Assembly: GCF_009765375.1 (NCBI RefSeq)
Contig: NZ_VTOK01000011.1
Span: 62,001 to 126,000 of the forward strand
DNA from: Alteribacillus sp. YIM 98480
Lineage (GTDB): Bacteria; Bacillota; Bacilli; Bacillales; Marinococcaceae
Direction: 5' to 3'
Length of the DNA: 64,000 nt
A program made the position numbers and the translations under genes. A model generated the notes under the pieces. The model ran no database searches and was not told where the DNA came from. It saw nothing but the letters and a program-made list of their open reading frames with translations. Below are positions 52,615 through 60,674 of this stretch, piece by piece (within the stretch, counting starts at the first letter, position 1; every line of letters begins with the position of its first letter).

Positions 52615-53850
52615 CTATAGTAAAAGCTGATACGGTTTTTCTAACAGTGAAGCTATATTATTTAAGAAGCGGCTCGCTGGTTCTCCATCTACTACTCTGT
52701 GATCAAATGTAAGGCTTAGTGGTAAATGTTGGCGAGGTACAGCTGTTCCATTTTCAAACACTGCTGCTTCTTGTGACATCCCTACACCAAGAATTCCTGC
52801 TTCAGACGGGTTGAGTATAGGAGTAAAAAATTCTACTCCTGCTGCTCCCAGGTTTGTAATAGTGAATGTAGATCCTGTCATTTCATCTGCTGTCAACTCC
52901 CCTTGTCTAGCTTTACTGCTCAGTAATTGAATGCATTGGTTTAAATTTCCGACAGATTTTTTATCCGCATCTTTAAGCACTGGAACAACCAACCCGTCAT
53001 CCAATGAAGTAGCAATTCCTAAATGGATAGAGCTGTAAAAAGTTATCGTATCGTTCTCAAATGAGCTGTTTATGAAAGGATGGTCCTTTAATGCTTCTGT
53101 TACAGCCTTGGCAATGAAAGCAGTTAAGGTCAGTTTTGATTCCATACCTCTTTCTTTTAGCTCGCCGCGAACTTGTTTTTGCAGATGAAGCAGTTTGGTT
53201 ACATCTGCTTTTTTCATAATCGTAAGCTGAGCGCTTTGTTGAAGGCTGTTATGCATACGTTCAGCTATCACTTTGCGCATACCTTTTACGGGCTGTGCAG
53301 TCCGCTCTTCTTTTACAGACAGATTGTTGTTCGTAGTCTTTTCCTTTTCGTTTTCACCAGGAGCTCGCTTTGCCTGTTTTTCTATATCTTGTTTGGTAAT
53401 TCGTCCATTTGGCCCGGTGCCAGTTACATTTTCCATTGGTATTCCTTTTGCTTTTGCTAGTTTCTTGGCTGCTGGTGATATTTTAATTGATTTTTTTACA
53501 GCAGGAACAGAAGGCGGAGCTTTAACAGTAGTTGAAGCTGTAGGTTGGGGAGATGTGTTGTTTCCTTTATCTGATACATCCTCTTCGAATGCAGTGCTTT
53601 CTACTGCTTCTCCTTTTTCCCCAATATAACCTACTGGCTTTCCTACTTTAACCACTTCATCTTCTTTTGCCATTACTTTGACTAAATATCCTTCAGCTGG
53701 TGCTTCTACTTCATTTGTTATTTTGTCAGAGCTTATCGTTACAATTGGTTCTCCCTTTTTTACTGGGTCATCCTTTCTTTTTAACCATTCCACTACGGTT
53801 CCTTCTTCCATACTCATCCCGAACTTTGGCATCACAATTTGTTCAGCCAT
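52615..53850 (-). CDS. acoC: Acetoin dehydrogenase E2, dihydrolipoyl acetyltransferase
   Basis: 411 residues. Lipoyl domain (residues 1-80) with the lipoylated lysine in TISSDKITNEVEA; a linker rich in threonine/proline; a peripheral subunit-binding domain (SPAAKKLAKAKGIPMENVTG, then GPNGRITKQDI); and the catalytic domain ending LSLTFDHRVVDGEPASRFLN (HxxxDG). It transfers the acetyl group from acetoin cleavage to CoA. A hairpin lies between it and acoB. Confidence 0.95.
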   Translation of the reverse strand: MAEQIVMPKFGMSMEEGTVVEWLKRKDDPVKKGEPIVTISSDKITNEVEAPAEGYLVKVMAKEDEVVKVGKPVGYIGEKGEAVESTAFEEDVSDKGNNTSPQPTASTTVKAPPSVPAVKKSIKISPAAKKLAKAKGIPMENVTGTGPNGRITKQDIEKQAKRAPGENEKEKTTNNNLSVKEERTAQPVKGMRKVIAERMHNSLQQSAQLTIMKKADVTKLLHLQKQVRGELKERGMESKLTLTAFIAKAVTEALKDHPFINSSFENDTITFYSSIHLGIATSLDDGLVVPVLKDADKKSVGNLNQCIQLLSSKARQGELTADEMTGSTFTITNLGAAGVEFFTPILNPSEAGILGVGMSQEAAVFENGTAVPRQHLPLSLTFDHRVVDGEPASRFLNNIASLLEKPYQLLL

Positions 53851-53876
53851 ACGTCCTCACCCTCCTTTTTATATGT

Positions 53877-53913
53877 AGAGGACTTGTCTATCCCCGTGTC
53901 AGACAGGTCCTCT
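53877..53913 (-). promoter_or_regulatory. Intercistronic hairpin acoB/acoC
   Basis: AGAGGACCTGTCT and AGACAAGTCCTCT form a 13-bp stem with one G-U pair and an 11-nt loop in the only sizeable gap of the operon. No U-run follows, so it is more likely an RNA-processing or stability element than a terminator. Confidence 0.6.
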
Positions 53914-53920
53914 TCCTTTT

Positions 53921-54958
53921 CTACATTGCTATGCTGGAGTCATCATCAATTAACTCTGATACCACTTCTAACACTTTCTCTGGCGTTGGCAGATAAACAT
54001 CTTCTAGGGCCGGAGAAAATGGAACAGGGCAATGAGGAGCGGTGATCATTTTAATAGGGGCATCTAGGTAATCAAAACCTTTGTCAGCTACCATGGCAGA
54101 TATGTCAGTGGCTGCATTGCACCTTGGATTTGCTTCATCAATAACAATAAGTCTGCTCGTTTTCATCACCGATTGCAAAATCGTTTCCTCATCCAGAGGG
54201 GATAGACTACGGGGGTCAACCACTTCCGTTTCAATCCCTTTTTTCACTAGTTGTTCAGCTGCTTCTAGAGCCGTATGAACCTGTTTACCTATTGCTACTA
54301 TCGTTAAATCTTCGCCTTGCCGTTTAATATCTGCTTTTCCAATTGGAATAGAGTAGTATTCTTCGTCTACTTCTCCTTTCATGTTATATAATGTTTTATC
54401 TTCGAAAAATACAGTTAAGTCATCATCTTCAATGGAAGCAATCAGCATCCCTTTTGCATCAGCCGGAGTAGATGGGACCACTACTTTCACCCCTGGGATT
54501 GCAGTAAACAAACCATATAAGCTTTGCGAATGCTGTGCAGCAGCTCTAAAACCTGCTCCGTGCATGGTACGGATGGTTAATGGAATTTTAGCTTTGCCGC
54601 CAAACATATAACGAAGTTTTGCTCCCTGATTCATTACTTCATCTAAACAACTTCCTATGAAATCGTTAAACATCAGTTCTGCAATGGGTCGCATTCCAGT
54701 TGCCGCAGCACTCACAGCCGCTCCTACATAACCTGCTTCCGCTATTGGAGTATCCAAAACACGGTCTTTTCCAAACTCTTGAATAAGTCCTTTTGTTACA
54801 CCCATGACTCCGCCCCAAGCATCTTCGTTCTGCAAATGATCTACTTCAGCTCCGCCAGCTACATCCTCTCCTAATAAAATAACGTCTTCATTCTTTCGCA
54901 TCGCTTGCTTCATTGCTTCATTCAATGCATCTGAAAACGTAATCACTCTTCCCATCAT
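53921..54958 (-). CDS. acoB: Acetoin dehydrogenase E1 beta subunit
   Basis: 345 residues, transketolase-like C-terminal half of the thiamine-diphosphate enzyme: VILLGEDVAGGAEVDHLQN, DTPIAEAGYVGAAVSAAATG with the conserved glutamate, RTMHGAGFRAAAQHSQSLYG, and the final DVYLPTPEKVLEVV typical of E1 beta. ATG 54958 or 54955 behind AAGGAGGG. It joins the alpha subunit to form the acetoin-cleaving E1. Confidence 0.94.
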   Translation of the reverse strand: MMGRVITFSDALNEAMKQAMRKNEDVILLGEDVAGGAEVDHLQNEDAWGGVMGVTKGLIQEFGKDRVLDTPIAEAGYVGAAVSAAATGMRPIAELMFNDFIGSCLDEVMNQGAKLRYMFGGKAKIPLTIRTMHGAGFRAAAQHSQSLYGLFTAIPGVKVVVPSTPADAKGMLIASIEDDDLTVFFEDKTLYNMKGEVDEEYYSIPIGKADIKRQGEDLTIVAIGKQVHTALEAAEQLVKKGIETEVVDPRSLSPLDEETILQSVMKTSRLIVIDEANPRCNAATDISAMVADKGFDYLDAPIKMITAPHCPVPFSPALEDVYLPTPEKVLEVVSELIDDDSSIAM

Positions 54959-54967
54959 TATCCCTCC

Positions 54968-55966
54968 TTATTCTTTATAAGAAACGTAAACATCTGTTGT
55001 CAGTTCTTTTACTTCCGGCAGTGGACTTTCTTCAGCAAATGAAACCGCCTCTTCTATCTCTTTTTTCACATTTTCATCAACAACATGAAGATCATCTTCA
55101 CTTGCCAATCCATTCTGCAGTACAAATTGACGAAAAAGTATAATTGCATCCAGTTCTGTTAAGTGTTCCTTTTTTTCTGATTCGGGTTTATACGTTTGAG
55201 CGTCCCCCTCAAAATGCCCATAATTTCGGTATGTTTTACATTCAATTAGCGAAGGTCCTTTCCCAGCTCTTGCTCTAGCAACTGCTCTTTCTGCAGCATC
55301 ATACACTGCCATAGCATCTTTTCCATCTACTGTTTCTCCAGGAATCCCATAGGAAGCAGCACGTTCAGCAATATTTTCACAGCTTGAAGCATATTCAAAT
55401 GGTGTTGCTTCTGCGTATCCATTATTTTCGGCTACAAAAACTACTGGTAAATCCCAAATCGCAGCCATGTTAATACCTTCATGGAATGTACCGTGATTAT
55501 TGGCTCCGTCCCCGAAAAAGCAAACAGCTACTCCACCTGACTTTTTTAGTTTTGCTGTTAATGCTGCACCAGTAGCAAGTGGAAATCCTCCTCCGACAAT
55601 ACCGTTTGCCCCAAGCATCCCTTTCTCGACGTCCGCTATATGCATAGATCCGCCTTTACCTCGGCATAACCCAGTAGACTTGCCATATAACTCTGCCATC
55701 ATTCCTTTTAAATCACAGCCTTTTGCAATACAATGGCCGTGCCCGCGATGCGTGCTCGTTATGCTGTCTTTATCATCGAGATGAGCACATACCCCAACGG
55801 CCACTGCTTCTTCTCCAGCATATAAATGGACAAAACCAGGAAGCACTCCTTTACTAAACGTTTCGTGCACCTGATCTTCAAATCTGCGAATTTCTGCCAT
55901 CTTTTGATACATCCACTTTGCTTTTTCTGATGTGAGATTCGTTTGCTGAACTTCAGAAACACCCAT
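54968..55966 (-). CDS. acoA: Acetoin dehydrogenase E1 alpha subunit
   Basis: 332 residues from ATG 55966 (AAGGAGGG upstream). Thiamine-diphosphate motif GDGANNHGTFHEGINMAAIW and GKGGSMHIADVEKGMLGANG, then YRNYGHFEGDAQTYKPESEK, characteristic of AcoA/PdhA-type E1 alpha. First gene of acoABCL, directly behind a sigma-54 promoter, which separates it from pyruvate or branched-chain dehydrogenases. Confidence 0.95.
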   Translation of the reverse strand: MGVSEVQQTNLTSEKAKWMYQKMAEIRRFEDQVHETFSKGVLPGFVHLYAGEEAVAVGVCAHLDDKDSITSTHRGHGHCIAKGCDLKGMMAELYGKSTGLCRGKGGSMHIADVEKGMLGANGIVGGGFPLATGAALTAKLKKSGGVAVCFFGDGANNHGTFHEGINMAAIWDLPVVFVAENNGYAEATPFEYASSCENIAERAASYGIPGETVDGKDAMAVYDAAERAVARARAGKGPSLIECKTYRNYGHFEGDAQTYKPESEKKEHLTELDAIILFRQFVLQNGLASEDDLHVVDENVKKEIEEAVSFAEESPLPEVKELTTDVYVSYKE

Positions 55967-56005
55967 ATAAAAACCCTCCTTCAAATTTTCTACACATAAA
56001 TATTT

Positions 56006-56021
56006 GCAAAATATATGCCAA
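56006..56021 (-). promoter_or_regulatory. Sigma-54 (-24/-12) promoter of acoABCL
   Basis: Minus strand TTGGCAT-N5-TTGCA: the -24 GG and -12 GC are exactly spaced (TGGCAT, ATATT, TTGC). It sits about 40 bases ahead of acoA and just downstream of the sigma-54 activator gene acoR. Confidence 0.95.
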
Positions 56022-56023
56022 AA

Positions 56024-56052
56024 AAGAAAACGCTTACAAATTAAGCGTTTTT
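56024..56052 (-). terminator. Terminator of acoR
   Basis: AACGCTTA and TAAGCGTT, perfect 8-bp stem with a 5-nt loop, then TTCTTTTTT. It lies immediately upstream of the acoABCL promoter and would stop acoR transcripts from running into it. Confidence 0.9.
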
Positions 56053-56070
56053 AGGTCAGCCTTCTGTTTT

Positions 56071-56129
56071 TGTCTAAACATAATTGAGACAAATTAAGAT
56101 TGTGTCTCACATTTTCTCGTTTTGTCTCA
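56071..56129 (-). promoter_or_regulatory. Candidate AcoR upstream activating sites
   Basis: TGTCT-N11-AGACA (56071-56091, right half TGAGACA) plus two further TGTCTCA copies at 56103-56109 and 56123-56129, whose starts are 20 bp (two helical turns) apart. They lie 55-115 bases upstream of the -24 box, the usual distance for an enhancer-binding activator. Confidence 0.78.
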
Positions 56130-56135
56130 TAATCT

Positions 56136-57968
56136 TTAAAGCTTAAATTTTTTTATTTTCCGATAAAATGTACTTCTCGGTATGTTTAATAATTTGGCAG
56201 CTTGAGCAGCTTTCCCGCCGGTTTCTTGAAGGGCCTTTTTCAATGTGTCTTTCTCAATTTCTTCTCGATAGGAGAATTCAGATTTCTCTTCAATATTTCT
56301 ATCTTCAAGAGAAACAGAAGCAAGAAGAGAGTGTAGTTCGGATGCGGACGGATATCTGTCCAGATATATCGTGTGTGCTCTTTCAAGTACATTAAATAAT
56401 TCACGGATATTTCCAGGCCATGAGTAATTCATTAAAACTTCCAACAACTCTTTTGGCCAGTCATTTGGGAAACTTGTTTTTTTGCAAAAATGTTGCACAA
56501 AATATGGTATATCACTGGACCTCTTACGTAATGAAGGCAGTTCGATTGGAAACACATACAAACGATAAAATAGATCTTCTCTAAATAAACCTTCCTTCAC
56601 TAACTTACGTAAGTCTTTATTTGTCGCGGTAATTAAACGAAAGTCCACCGAGACATTTTGATCTCCTCCTACCGGGGCTACTTGTTTTTCTTGGAGAGTA
56701 CGTAAAATTGCTATTTGCATAGATGGGGAAATTTCACCAATCTCATCTAAAAACAAAGTTCCTCCTTCCGCTTGTTTTATTTTTCCTTCCTTTCCACTTC
56801 TGCGGGCCCCAGTAAAGGCACCATCTGTATATCCAAAAAGTTCACTTTCTAAAAGATTTTCAGGTACAGCACCACAGTTTACAGCAATAAAACGGCCTTC
56901 TTTTCTTGTACTATTTTGGTGAATCGCTTGAGCTAACAATTCTTTTCCTGTTCCGGTTTCTCCATATAAATGAACGGCGACATCTGTTTTCGAAGTCTTT
57001 TTTGCTTCGTGGATTGTTTTTTGAAACGCCAGGCTTTTGCCTTTCACACCTGGATATTCAAAAGAAACAGATGTGTTTGTTATAGATTGTCTCTTACCAG
57101 ACTGCTTTGCTGCTTGGATTTTTAGATTATAGCCGATCGTTTCTTCTGTTTCTTTCGATAAAATCGGTGTTTCTGATGTAGTAATAAAGCCTAAAGAAGA
57201 ATATTCTTGTAAAGTCATACCAAGTTGAACAGGGTGATCTTTAAGGTCTGGATGGATGTATATTATTTTATGTTTACGATTGCATAATATATATGGGGTT
57301 GATGCAGAGGATTCTAAAGCCCAAGATAATAATTCCACTTCTTCTTCTTTCATTTGCTTTTTCCATTTGTTTTCAATAGCATAAGCAGCAGCGACAACTG
57401 TACCCAATATGTGTTCATATGTGTCTTTTGAAAACGGACTAGAAATATCCAACACTCCAAGAAGTTCTCCGTCTTCATCATGGATAGGCGAGGCAGAACA
57501 GCTCCAATTTTGAGAAGCAACTGAGTAATGTTCGACACCTGTGATCGTAATAGGTTCTGTGGTATTAATGGCTGTTCCAATAGCGTTTGTTCCCACTTCT
57601 TCTTCTGTCCATTTTACACCCTCGGTAAAATTAATATTCTTGGCGATTTGATATGCGGATTGATTTCCCATCATACGCAGCACATAACCATTACGATCGC
57701 CAAGTAATATAACGACATTTAACTGTTGATACATTTTTGCAAGGTTTTGTAAAAAGGGCATTGCTACTTGTATCAAGCGTGCATTTTTTTGCTTTTTCTC
57801 TTCTAGCTCTTTTCCATTTAAAAGCAGCACTCCTTTTCCATTATAAGGATCTACGCCTGTTTGACGACAATGAAACCAGGATTCTGCAATTCTTTTTTCC
57901 ATCCTGGAGGTATCAAGTGTCCCTTCTTGAACAAAGCGCTTCCACGTCTCGCGTTTCAGCTGCTCCAT
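56136..57968 (-). CDS. acoR: Sigma-54-dependent activator of acetoin catabolism
   Basis: 610 residues. N-terminal GAF-type sensor (about 60-210, with GVKWTEEEVGTNAIGTAINT, then SCSASPIHDEDGELLGVLDI), central AAA+ domain (about 310-545) with Walker A LYGETGTGKELLAQAI, the sigma-54 contact loop GAFTGA in YTDGAFTGARRSG, and Walker B GGTLFLDEIGEI, and a C-terminal Fis-type HTH (AAQAAKLLNIPRSTFYRKIK). It activates the aco promoter, presumably on sensing acetoin. Here it lies upstream of acoABCL on the same strand, whereas in B. subtilis it is downstream. Confidence 0.96.
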   Translation of the reverse strand: MEQLKRETWKRFVQEGTLDTSRMEKRIAESWFHCRQTGVDPYNGKGVLLLNGKELEEKKQKNARLIQVAMPFLQNLAKMYQQLNVVILLGDRNGYVLRMMGNQSAYQIAKNINFTEGVKWTEEEVGTNAIGTAINTTEPITITGVEHYSVASQNWSCSASPIHDEDGELLGVLDISSPFSKDTYEHILGTVVAAAYAIENKWKKQMKEEEVELLSWALESSASTPYILCNRKHKIIYIHPDLKDHPVQLGMTLQEYSSLGFITTSETPILSKETEETIGYNLKIQAAKQSGKRQSITNTSVSFEYPGVKGKSLAFQKTIHEAKKTSKTDVAVHLYGETGTGKELLAQAIHQNSTRKEGRFIAVNCGAVPENLLESELFGYTDGAFTGARRSGKEGKIKQAEGGTLFLDEIGEISPSMQIAILRTLQEKQVAPVGGDQNVSVDFRLITATNKDLRKLVKEGLFREDLFYRLYVFPIELPSLRKRSSDIPYFVQHFCKKTSFPNDWPKELLEVLMNYSWPGNIRELFNVLERAHTIYLDRYPSASELHSLLASVSLEDRNIEEKSEFSYREEIEKDTLKKALQETGGKAAQAAKLLNIPRSTFYRKIKKFKL

Positions 57969-58124
57969 TGCCAGCTCTCACCTCTTTCTAAAAATTTAAA
58001 AATTTAAAGGTTGATTACTAGTAATCTATTACTTTATCCCCCATGATATCTTCGCCAACTATAAGGGTAATACCTGCGGGGAACTTCACCTTAAACTACT
58101 CATTCCACACGTCCATTTCACCAA
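57969..58124. other. Upstream region of acoR with a short palindrome
   Basis: Contains GATTACTAGTAATC, a perfect 14-bp palindrome at 58013-58026, about 45 bases upstream of the acoR start. It may be an operator. No ORF seen. Confidence 0.4.
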
Positions 58125-58282
58125 TAAGAAAAGCGCAAGCGCCTTACTCACGAGCGACAAGTCCTGGAGGGTCGGCATATGGAAAGCTGAGCTTTGCTTT
58201 CCATTGACGTACCGAAGGAATCTCGAGCGAGTAAGCGCTTGCGCTAGACATCAAAAACGCCAACTCTTTATAATTTCTTACC
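58125..58282 (+). repeat. Dispersed repeat A, copy 4
   Basis: AAGAAAAGCGCAAGCGCC, GAGCGACAAGTCCTGGAGGG, CATATGGAAAGCTGAGCTTT, GCTTTCCATTGACGTACCGA, GTAAGCGCTTGCGC, and AACGCCAACTCTTTATAATT up to TTACC. A repeat B copy follows after four bases, as at 13.3-13.6 kb. Confidence 0.85.
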
Positions 58283-58286
58283 TTTT

Positions 58287-58368
58287 TATAAAAACTTGGC
58301 TTACTGCCAAGTAACGTCGTTTTATTTATACTTTGATCCTTTAGCAAAGTTAATCTTTCCTAATATAG
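58287..58368 (+). repeat. Repeat B, copy joined to repeat A copy 4
   Basis: TATAAAAACTTGGCTTACTG, CCAAGTAACGTCG, TTTATACTTTGATCCTTTAG, AAAGTTAAT and CTAATATAG. Shorter in the middle (the GGCGGAAGCC block is missing). Confidence 0.82.
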
Positions 58369-58375
58369 AAAAAGA

Positions 58376-58403
58376 AAAACCACCCATTTTTTGGTGGTTT
58401 TCT
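58376..58403. terminator. Bidirectional-looking hairpin
   Basis: AAAACCACC and GGTGGTTTT with an 8-nt loop; T-rich on the minus-strand exit (TTTCTTTTTC). Could be a second terminator behind the CBS gene or stop read-through from the plus strand. Confidence 0.7.
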
Positions 58404-58440
58404 TGCATTCAACTTTTTAGTTTGGTATAAAGAAAATCAA

Positions 58441-58495
58441 AGCATCCATAAAGGAATCATTCATTAGCGTGGATATTTCCTGCTTTATGGATGCT
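58441..58495 (-). terminator. Long-stem terminator after the CBS-domain gene
   Basis: AGCATCCATAAAG and CTTTATGGATGCT, perfect 13-bp stem with a 29-nt loop, followed by TTGATTTTCTTT on the minus strand. Confidence 0.75.
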
Positions 58496-58505
58496 GTTGA
58501 TTTTT

Positions 58506-58931
58506 TTAGGATGGATGTGGTTTTGAAATTTCGCTCAGTGCGTTCCCTGCTGCTTGATCAGCATTTTTTGAGACTGCCAGATCCCCAATAGAAACGACAC
58601 CTTTCACTTTCTGATCTTCTGTAACTACTAACCTCTGAATTTGATGATCTTGCATTAACCTAGAGGCTTCATCGACAGACATATCAGGGTAACCAGTAAT
58701 TAATTTTTCCTGCATGATGTTTTCTGCGGTAACTTCATTAGGCTGCACTTCTTTTGCAAGTCCATCTATAACCACGTCTCTGTCTGTTACACACCCAACT
58801 AAATGATCGTCTTTGACAATAGGAAGAAAACCAATTTCATTTTCTTTCATTGTTTTAGCCAACGTATAGAGATCATCAGAAGGGCTGCAGCATTCGGCAA
58901 AGGTTGTCATATGCTCTTGAAGAGTTTGCAT
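58506..58931 (-). CDS. Two-CBS-domain protein
   Basis: 141 residues with two CBS motifs: LAKTMKENEIGFLPIVKDDH followed by LVGCVTDRDVVIDGL, and EASRLMQDHQIQRLVVTEDQ followed by VKGVVSIGDLAVSK. Such stand-alone CBS proteins bind adenine nucleotides and sense energy state (YhcV/YlbB-like in Bacillus). ATG 58931 with AGGAGAGG upstream. It lies next to the gsiB-like gene on the same strand (45-base gap), perhaps cotranscribed. Confidence 0.88.
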   Translation of the reverse strand: MQTLQEHMTTFAECCSPSDDLYTLAKTMKENEIGFLPIVKDDHLVGCVTDRDVVIDGLAKEVQPNEVTAENIMQEKLITGYPDMSVDEASRLMQDHQIQRLVVTEDQKVKGVVSIGDLAVSKNADQAAGNALSEISKPHPS

Positions 58932-58975
58932 AAAACCTCTCCTTTCTTTACGCGGCTTTTCGAACAGATTGAATT

Positions 58976-59422
58976 CTATTTTCTGCGCTGTCTGCTGCGA
59001 GCTTCTCCGCCTTTTTGACCGATATCTTCATAAAATTCTTCGCCATGTTCCTCTGAAGTTGTTTCTCCGCCTTTTTGGCCAATGTCTTGATAGAATTCTT
59101 TGTCGTGCTCACTAGAAGTCGTCTCTCCGCCTTTTTGGCCGATGTCTTGATAAAATTCTTTGTCGTGCTCGCTAGAAGTCGTCTCTCCGCCTTTTTGGCC
59201 GATGTCTTGATAGAACTCTTTGTCATGGTTCTCAGAAGTAGTTTCTCCACCTTTTTGACCGATATCTTGATAGAATTCTTTGTCGTGCTCACTAGAAGTC
59301 GTCTCTCCGCCTTTTTGGCCAATATCTTGATAAAATTCTCTATCATGCTGTTTAGCTGTCGTTCTTCCGCCTTTACGACCTGCTTCTTCTAAACTCATTT
59401 TACGATTATCTCTTTTTGCCAT
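58976..59422 (-). CDS. gsiB: KGG-repeat general stress protein, GsiB-like
   Basis: 148 residues from ATG 59422 (AAGGAG upstream). Six tandem 20-residue units of the form HDKEFYQDIGQKGGETTSSE, preceded by MSLEEAGRKGG and ending in RSRQRRK, the GsiB/LEA group 5 pattern. The protein is hydrophilic and probably disordered, protecting against desiccation or osmotic stress; in B. subtilis gsiB is a sigma-B regulon member. No clear sigma-B promoter was found here. The coding DNA is itself a 60-bp tandem repeat and prone to copy-number change. Confidence 0.93.
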   Translation of the reverse strand: MAKRDNRKMSLEEAGRKGGRTTAKQHDREFYQDIGQKGGETTSSEHDKEFYQDIGQKGGETTSENHDKEFYQDIGQKGGETTSSEHDKEFYQDIGQKGGETTSSEHDKEFYQDIGQKGGETTSEEHGEEFYEDIGQKGGEARSRQRRK

Positions 59423-59527
59423 GTGTGCCATCTCCTTTCGAAGATTGTAATTATTATTTGATGTTACATTTTTATAAATTAACGAATTCGAGCAAAATGA
59501 AACGTTGAATTTCAAGTTTGTGGTCAA

Positions 59528-59664
59528 TTCATGACTTAGGCCCTAACATGAAATATTAAATGATGGATTCTTATTTTTCCTAAATACTACTGATATGAAG
59601 AGACATACTATAATTTACGGTGATTGTCTCCAGCAAGCAAGGAAAACAAAAGTCTTTATCTACT
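59528..59664. other. Intergenic region, no gene found
   Basis: Between the gsiB-like gene and the ku terminator; AT-rich, no ORF, no recognisable RNA. Confidence 0.4.
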
Positions 59665-59693
59665 AAAAAACTTGGCTTGCCGCCAAGTTTTTT
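59665..59693 (-). terminator. Terminator of ku
   Basis: AAAAAACTTGGC and GCCAAGTTTTTT with a 5-nt loop, T-tract on exit. The stem ACTTGGC-TTGCC-GCCAAGT is the same as the left hairpin of repeat B. Confidence 0.85.
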
Positions 59694-59709
59694 AGTGGTG
59701 ATTGTCATC

Positions 59710-60561
59710 CTATGTTGCTTTTTTCTTCGGAGATGTTTGTTGTTTTTTGGCAGCCGGTGCTTTTTTTGTCTTTTTATCGGTTGTTTTCTTCTTGTTTTTA
59801 TCTACAGAAGCCTGCAATGCTTCCATTAAATCAGTAACATTATCTTTTCTAGGTTCCTCTTTTGATTCAACCACCTCTTCTCCATTTTCTTTTGCTTCAA
59901 TGAGATTGAGTAGTTTTTGACGGTATTCATCCTCATATTTTTCTGGTTTAAACGCGGCTGTCAATTGATCAATAAGCAATTTGGCCGTTTCAAGCTCTTT
60001 TTCTTCCACATTTTCTGCCTCCGGTACATTCGGAACATCAGCTGCATTTCTTATTTCATCGGGATAGTGCAACGTTTCCATAAGGAGTGTATTATTGTAA
60101 ACACGCACTAAAGCCAATTGTTCTTTAGAACGGATCATAATTTTGGCAACACCTACTTTTCTGGAGTCTTCTAGAGCTTTTCTTAAAAGAGAATAAGCTT
60201 TTGATCCGCCTTCATTTGGTCCAAGGTAATAGCTCCGATTAAAATAGATCGGATCTATCTCATCTATATCGATAAAATCCAGTATTTCTACGGCTTTTTC
60301 ATTCGTTTCTTTTCTAAGGGAGTTGATTTCTTCCTGATTAACAATGACAAACCCTCCACTTGTTGTCTCATATCCTTTCACCAGGTCGTCTTTCTCCACT
60401 TTTTCTTCACAAACAGGGCAAACTTTTTCGTACCTTATCGGTGTTTTACATTTTTCATGCAGTGTTCGAAAAGAAATATCTTTATCTTCTGTCGCGGCAT
60501 GCATTTTAATAGGAATACTGACCAAGCCAAATTGTATACTCCCTTTCCACATCGTATGCAT
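59710..60561 (-). CDS. ku: Non-homologous end-joining protein Ku
   Basis: 283 residues from ATG 60561 (AGGAGG eight bases upstream); the frame is open further but overlaps ligD without RBS. N-terminal beta-barrel HTMWKGSIQFGLVSIPIKMH and FRTLHEKCKTPIRYEKVCPV, central ring region DIDEIDPIYFNRSYYLGPNE, and a lysine-rich C-terminal tail (KKKTTDKKTKKAPAAKKQQT) that helps DNA binding in Bacillus Ku. A CxxC pair (CPVCEEK) is present. It binds DNA ends and recruits LigD, encoded divergently. Confidence 0.96.
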   Translation of the reverse strand: MHTMWKGSIQFGLVSIPIKMHAATEDKDISFRTLHEKCKTPIRYEKVCPVCEEKVEKDDLVKGYETTSGGFVIVNQEEINSLRKETNEKAVEILDFIDIDEIDPIYFNRSYYLGPNEGGSKAYSLLRKALEDSRKVGVAKIMIRSKEQLALVRVYNNTLLMETLHYPDEIRNAADVPNVPEAENVEEKELETAKLLIDQLTAAFKPEKYEDEYRQKLLNLIEAKENGEEVVESKEEPRKDNVTDLMEALQASVDKNKKKTTDKKTKKAPAAKKQQTSPKKKAT

Positions 60562-60674
60562 ATCCGATTCCTCCTTTTTCATTTGCAAGTTCTTTTCTTT
60601 ATATTGTGCATGAGAGAAGCCTTTCTCATTCATACTAAATGTCAGATTACAAAGAGAAGGGAAAGAATCGTTCA

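Noticed and set aside
54968-55966. Pyruvate or branched-chain 2-oxoacid dehydrogenase instead of acetoin dehydrogenase
   Set aside because: The sigma-54 promoter and AcoR-type activator immediately upstream, with E1 alpha/beta, E2, E3 order, fit acoABCL.
58144-58347. 67-codon minus-strand frame behind acoR
   Set aside because: Lies entirely within repeats A and B; equivalent frames are not kept in the other copies.
58976-59370. Regular 60-bp repeats that at first look like a CRISPR array
   Set aside because: The units are contiguous with no variable spacers and encode the KGG repeats of a GsiB-like protein.
59430-59530. Sigma-B promoter ahead of the gsiB-like gene
   Set aside because: A GTTT element is present but there is no GGGTAT-type -10 at the correct distance.
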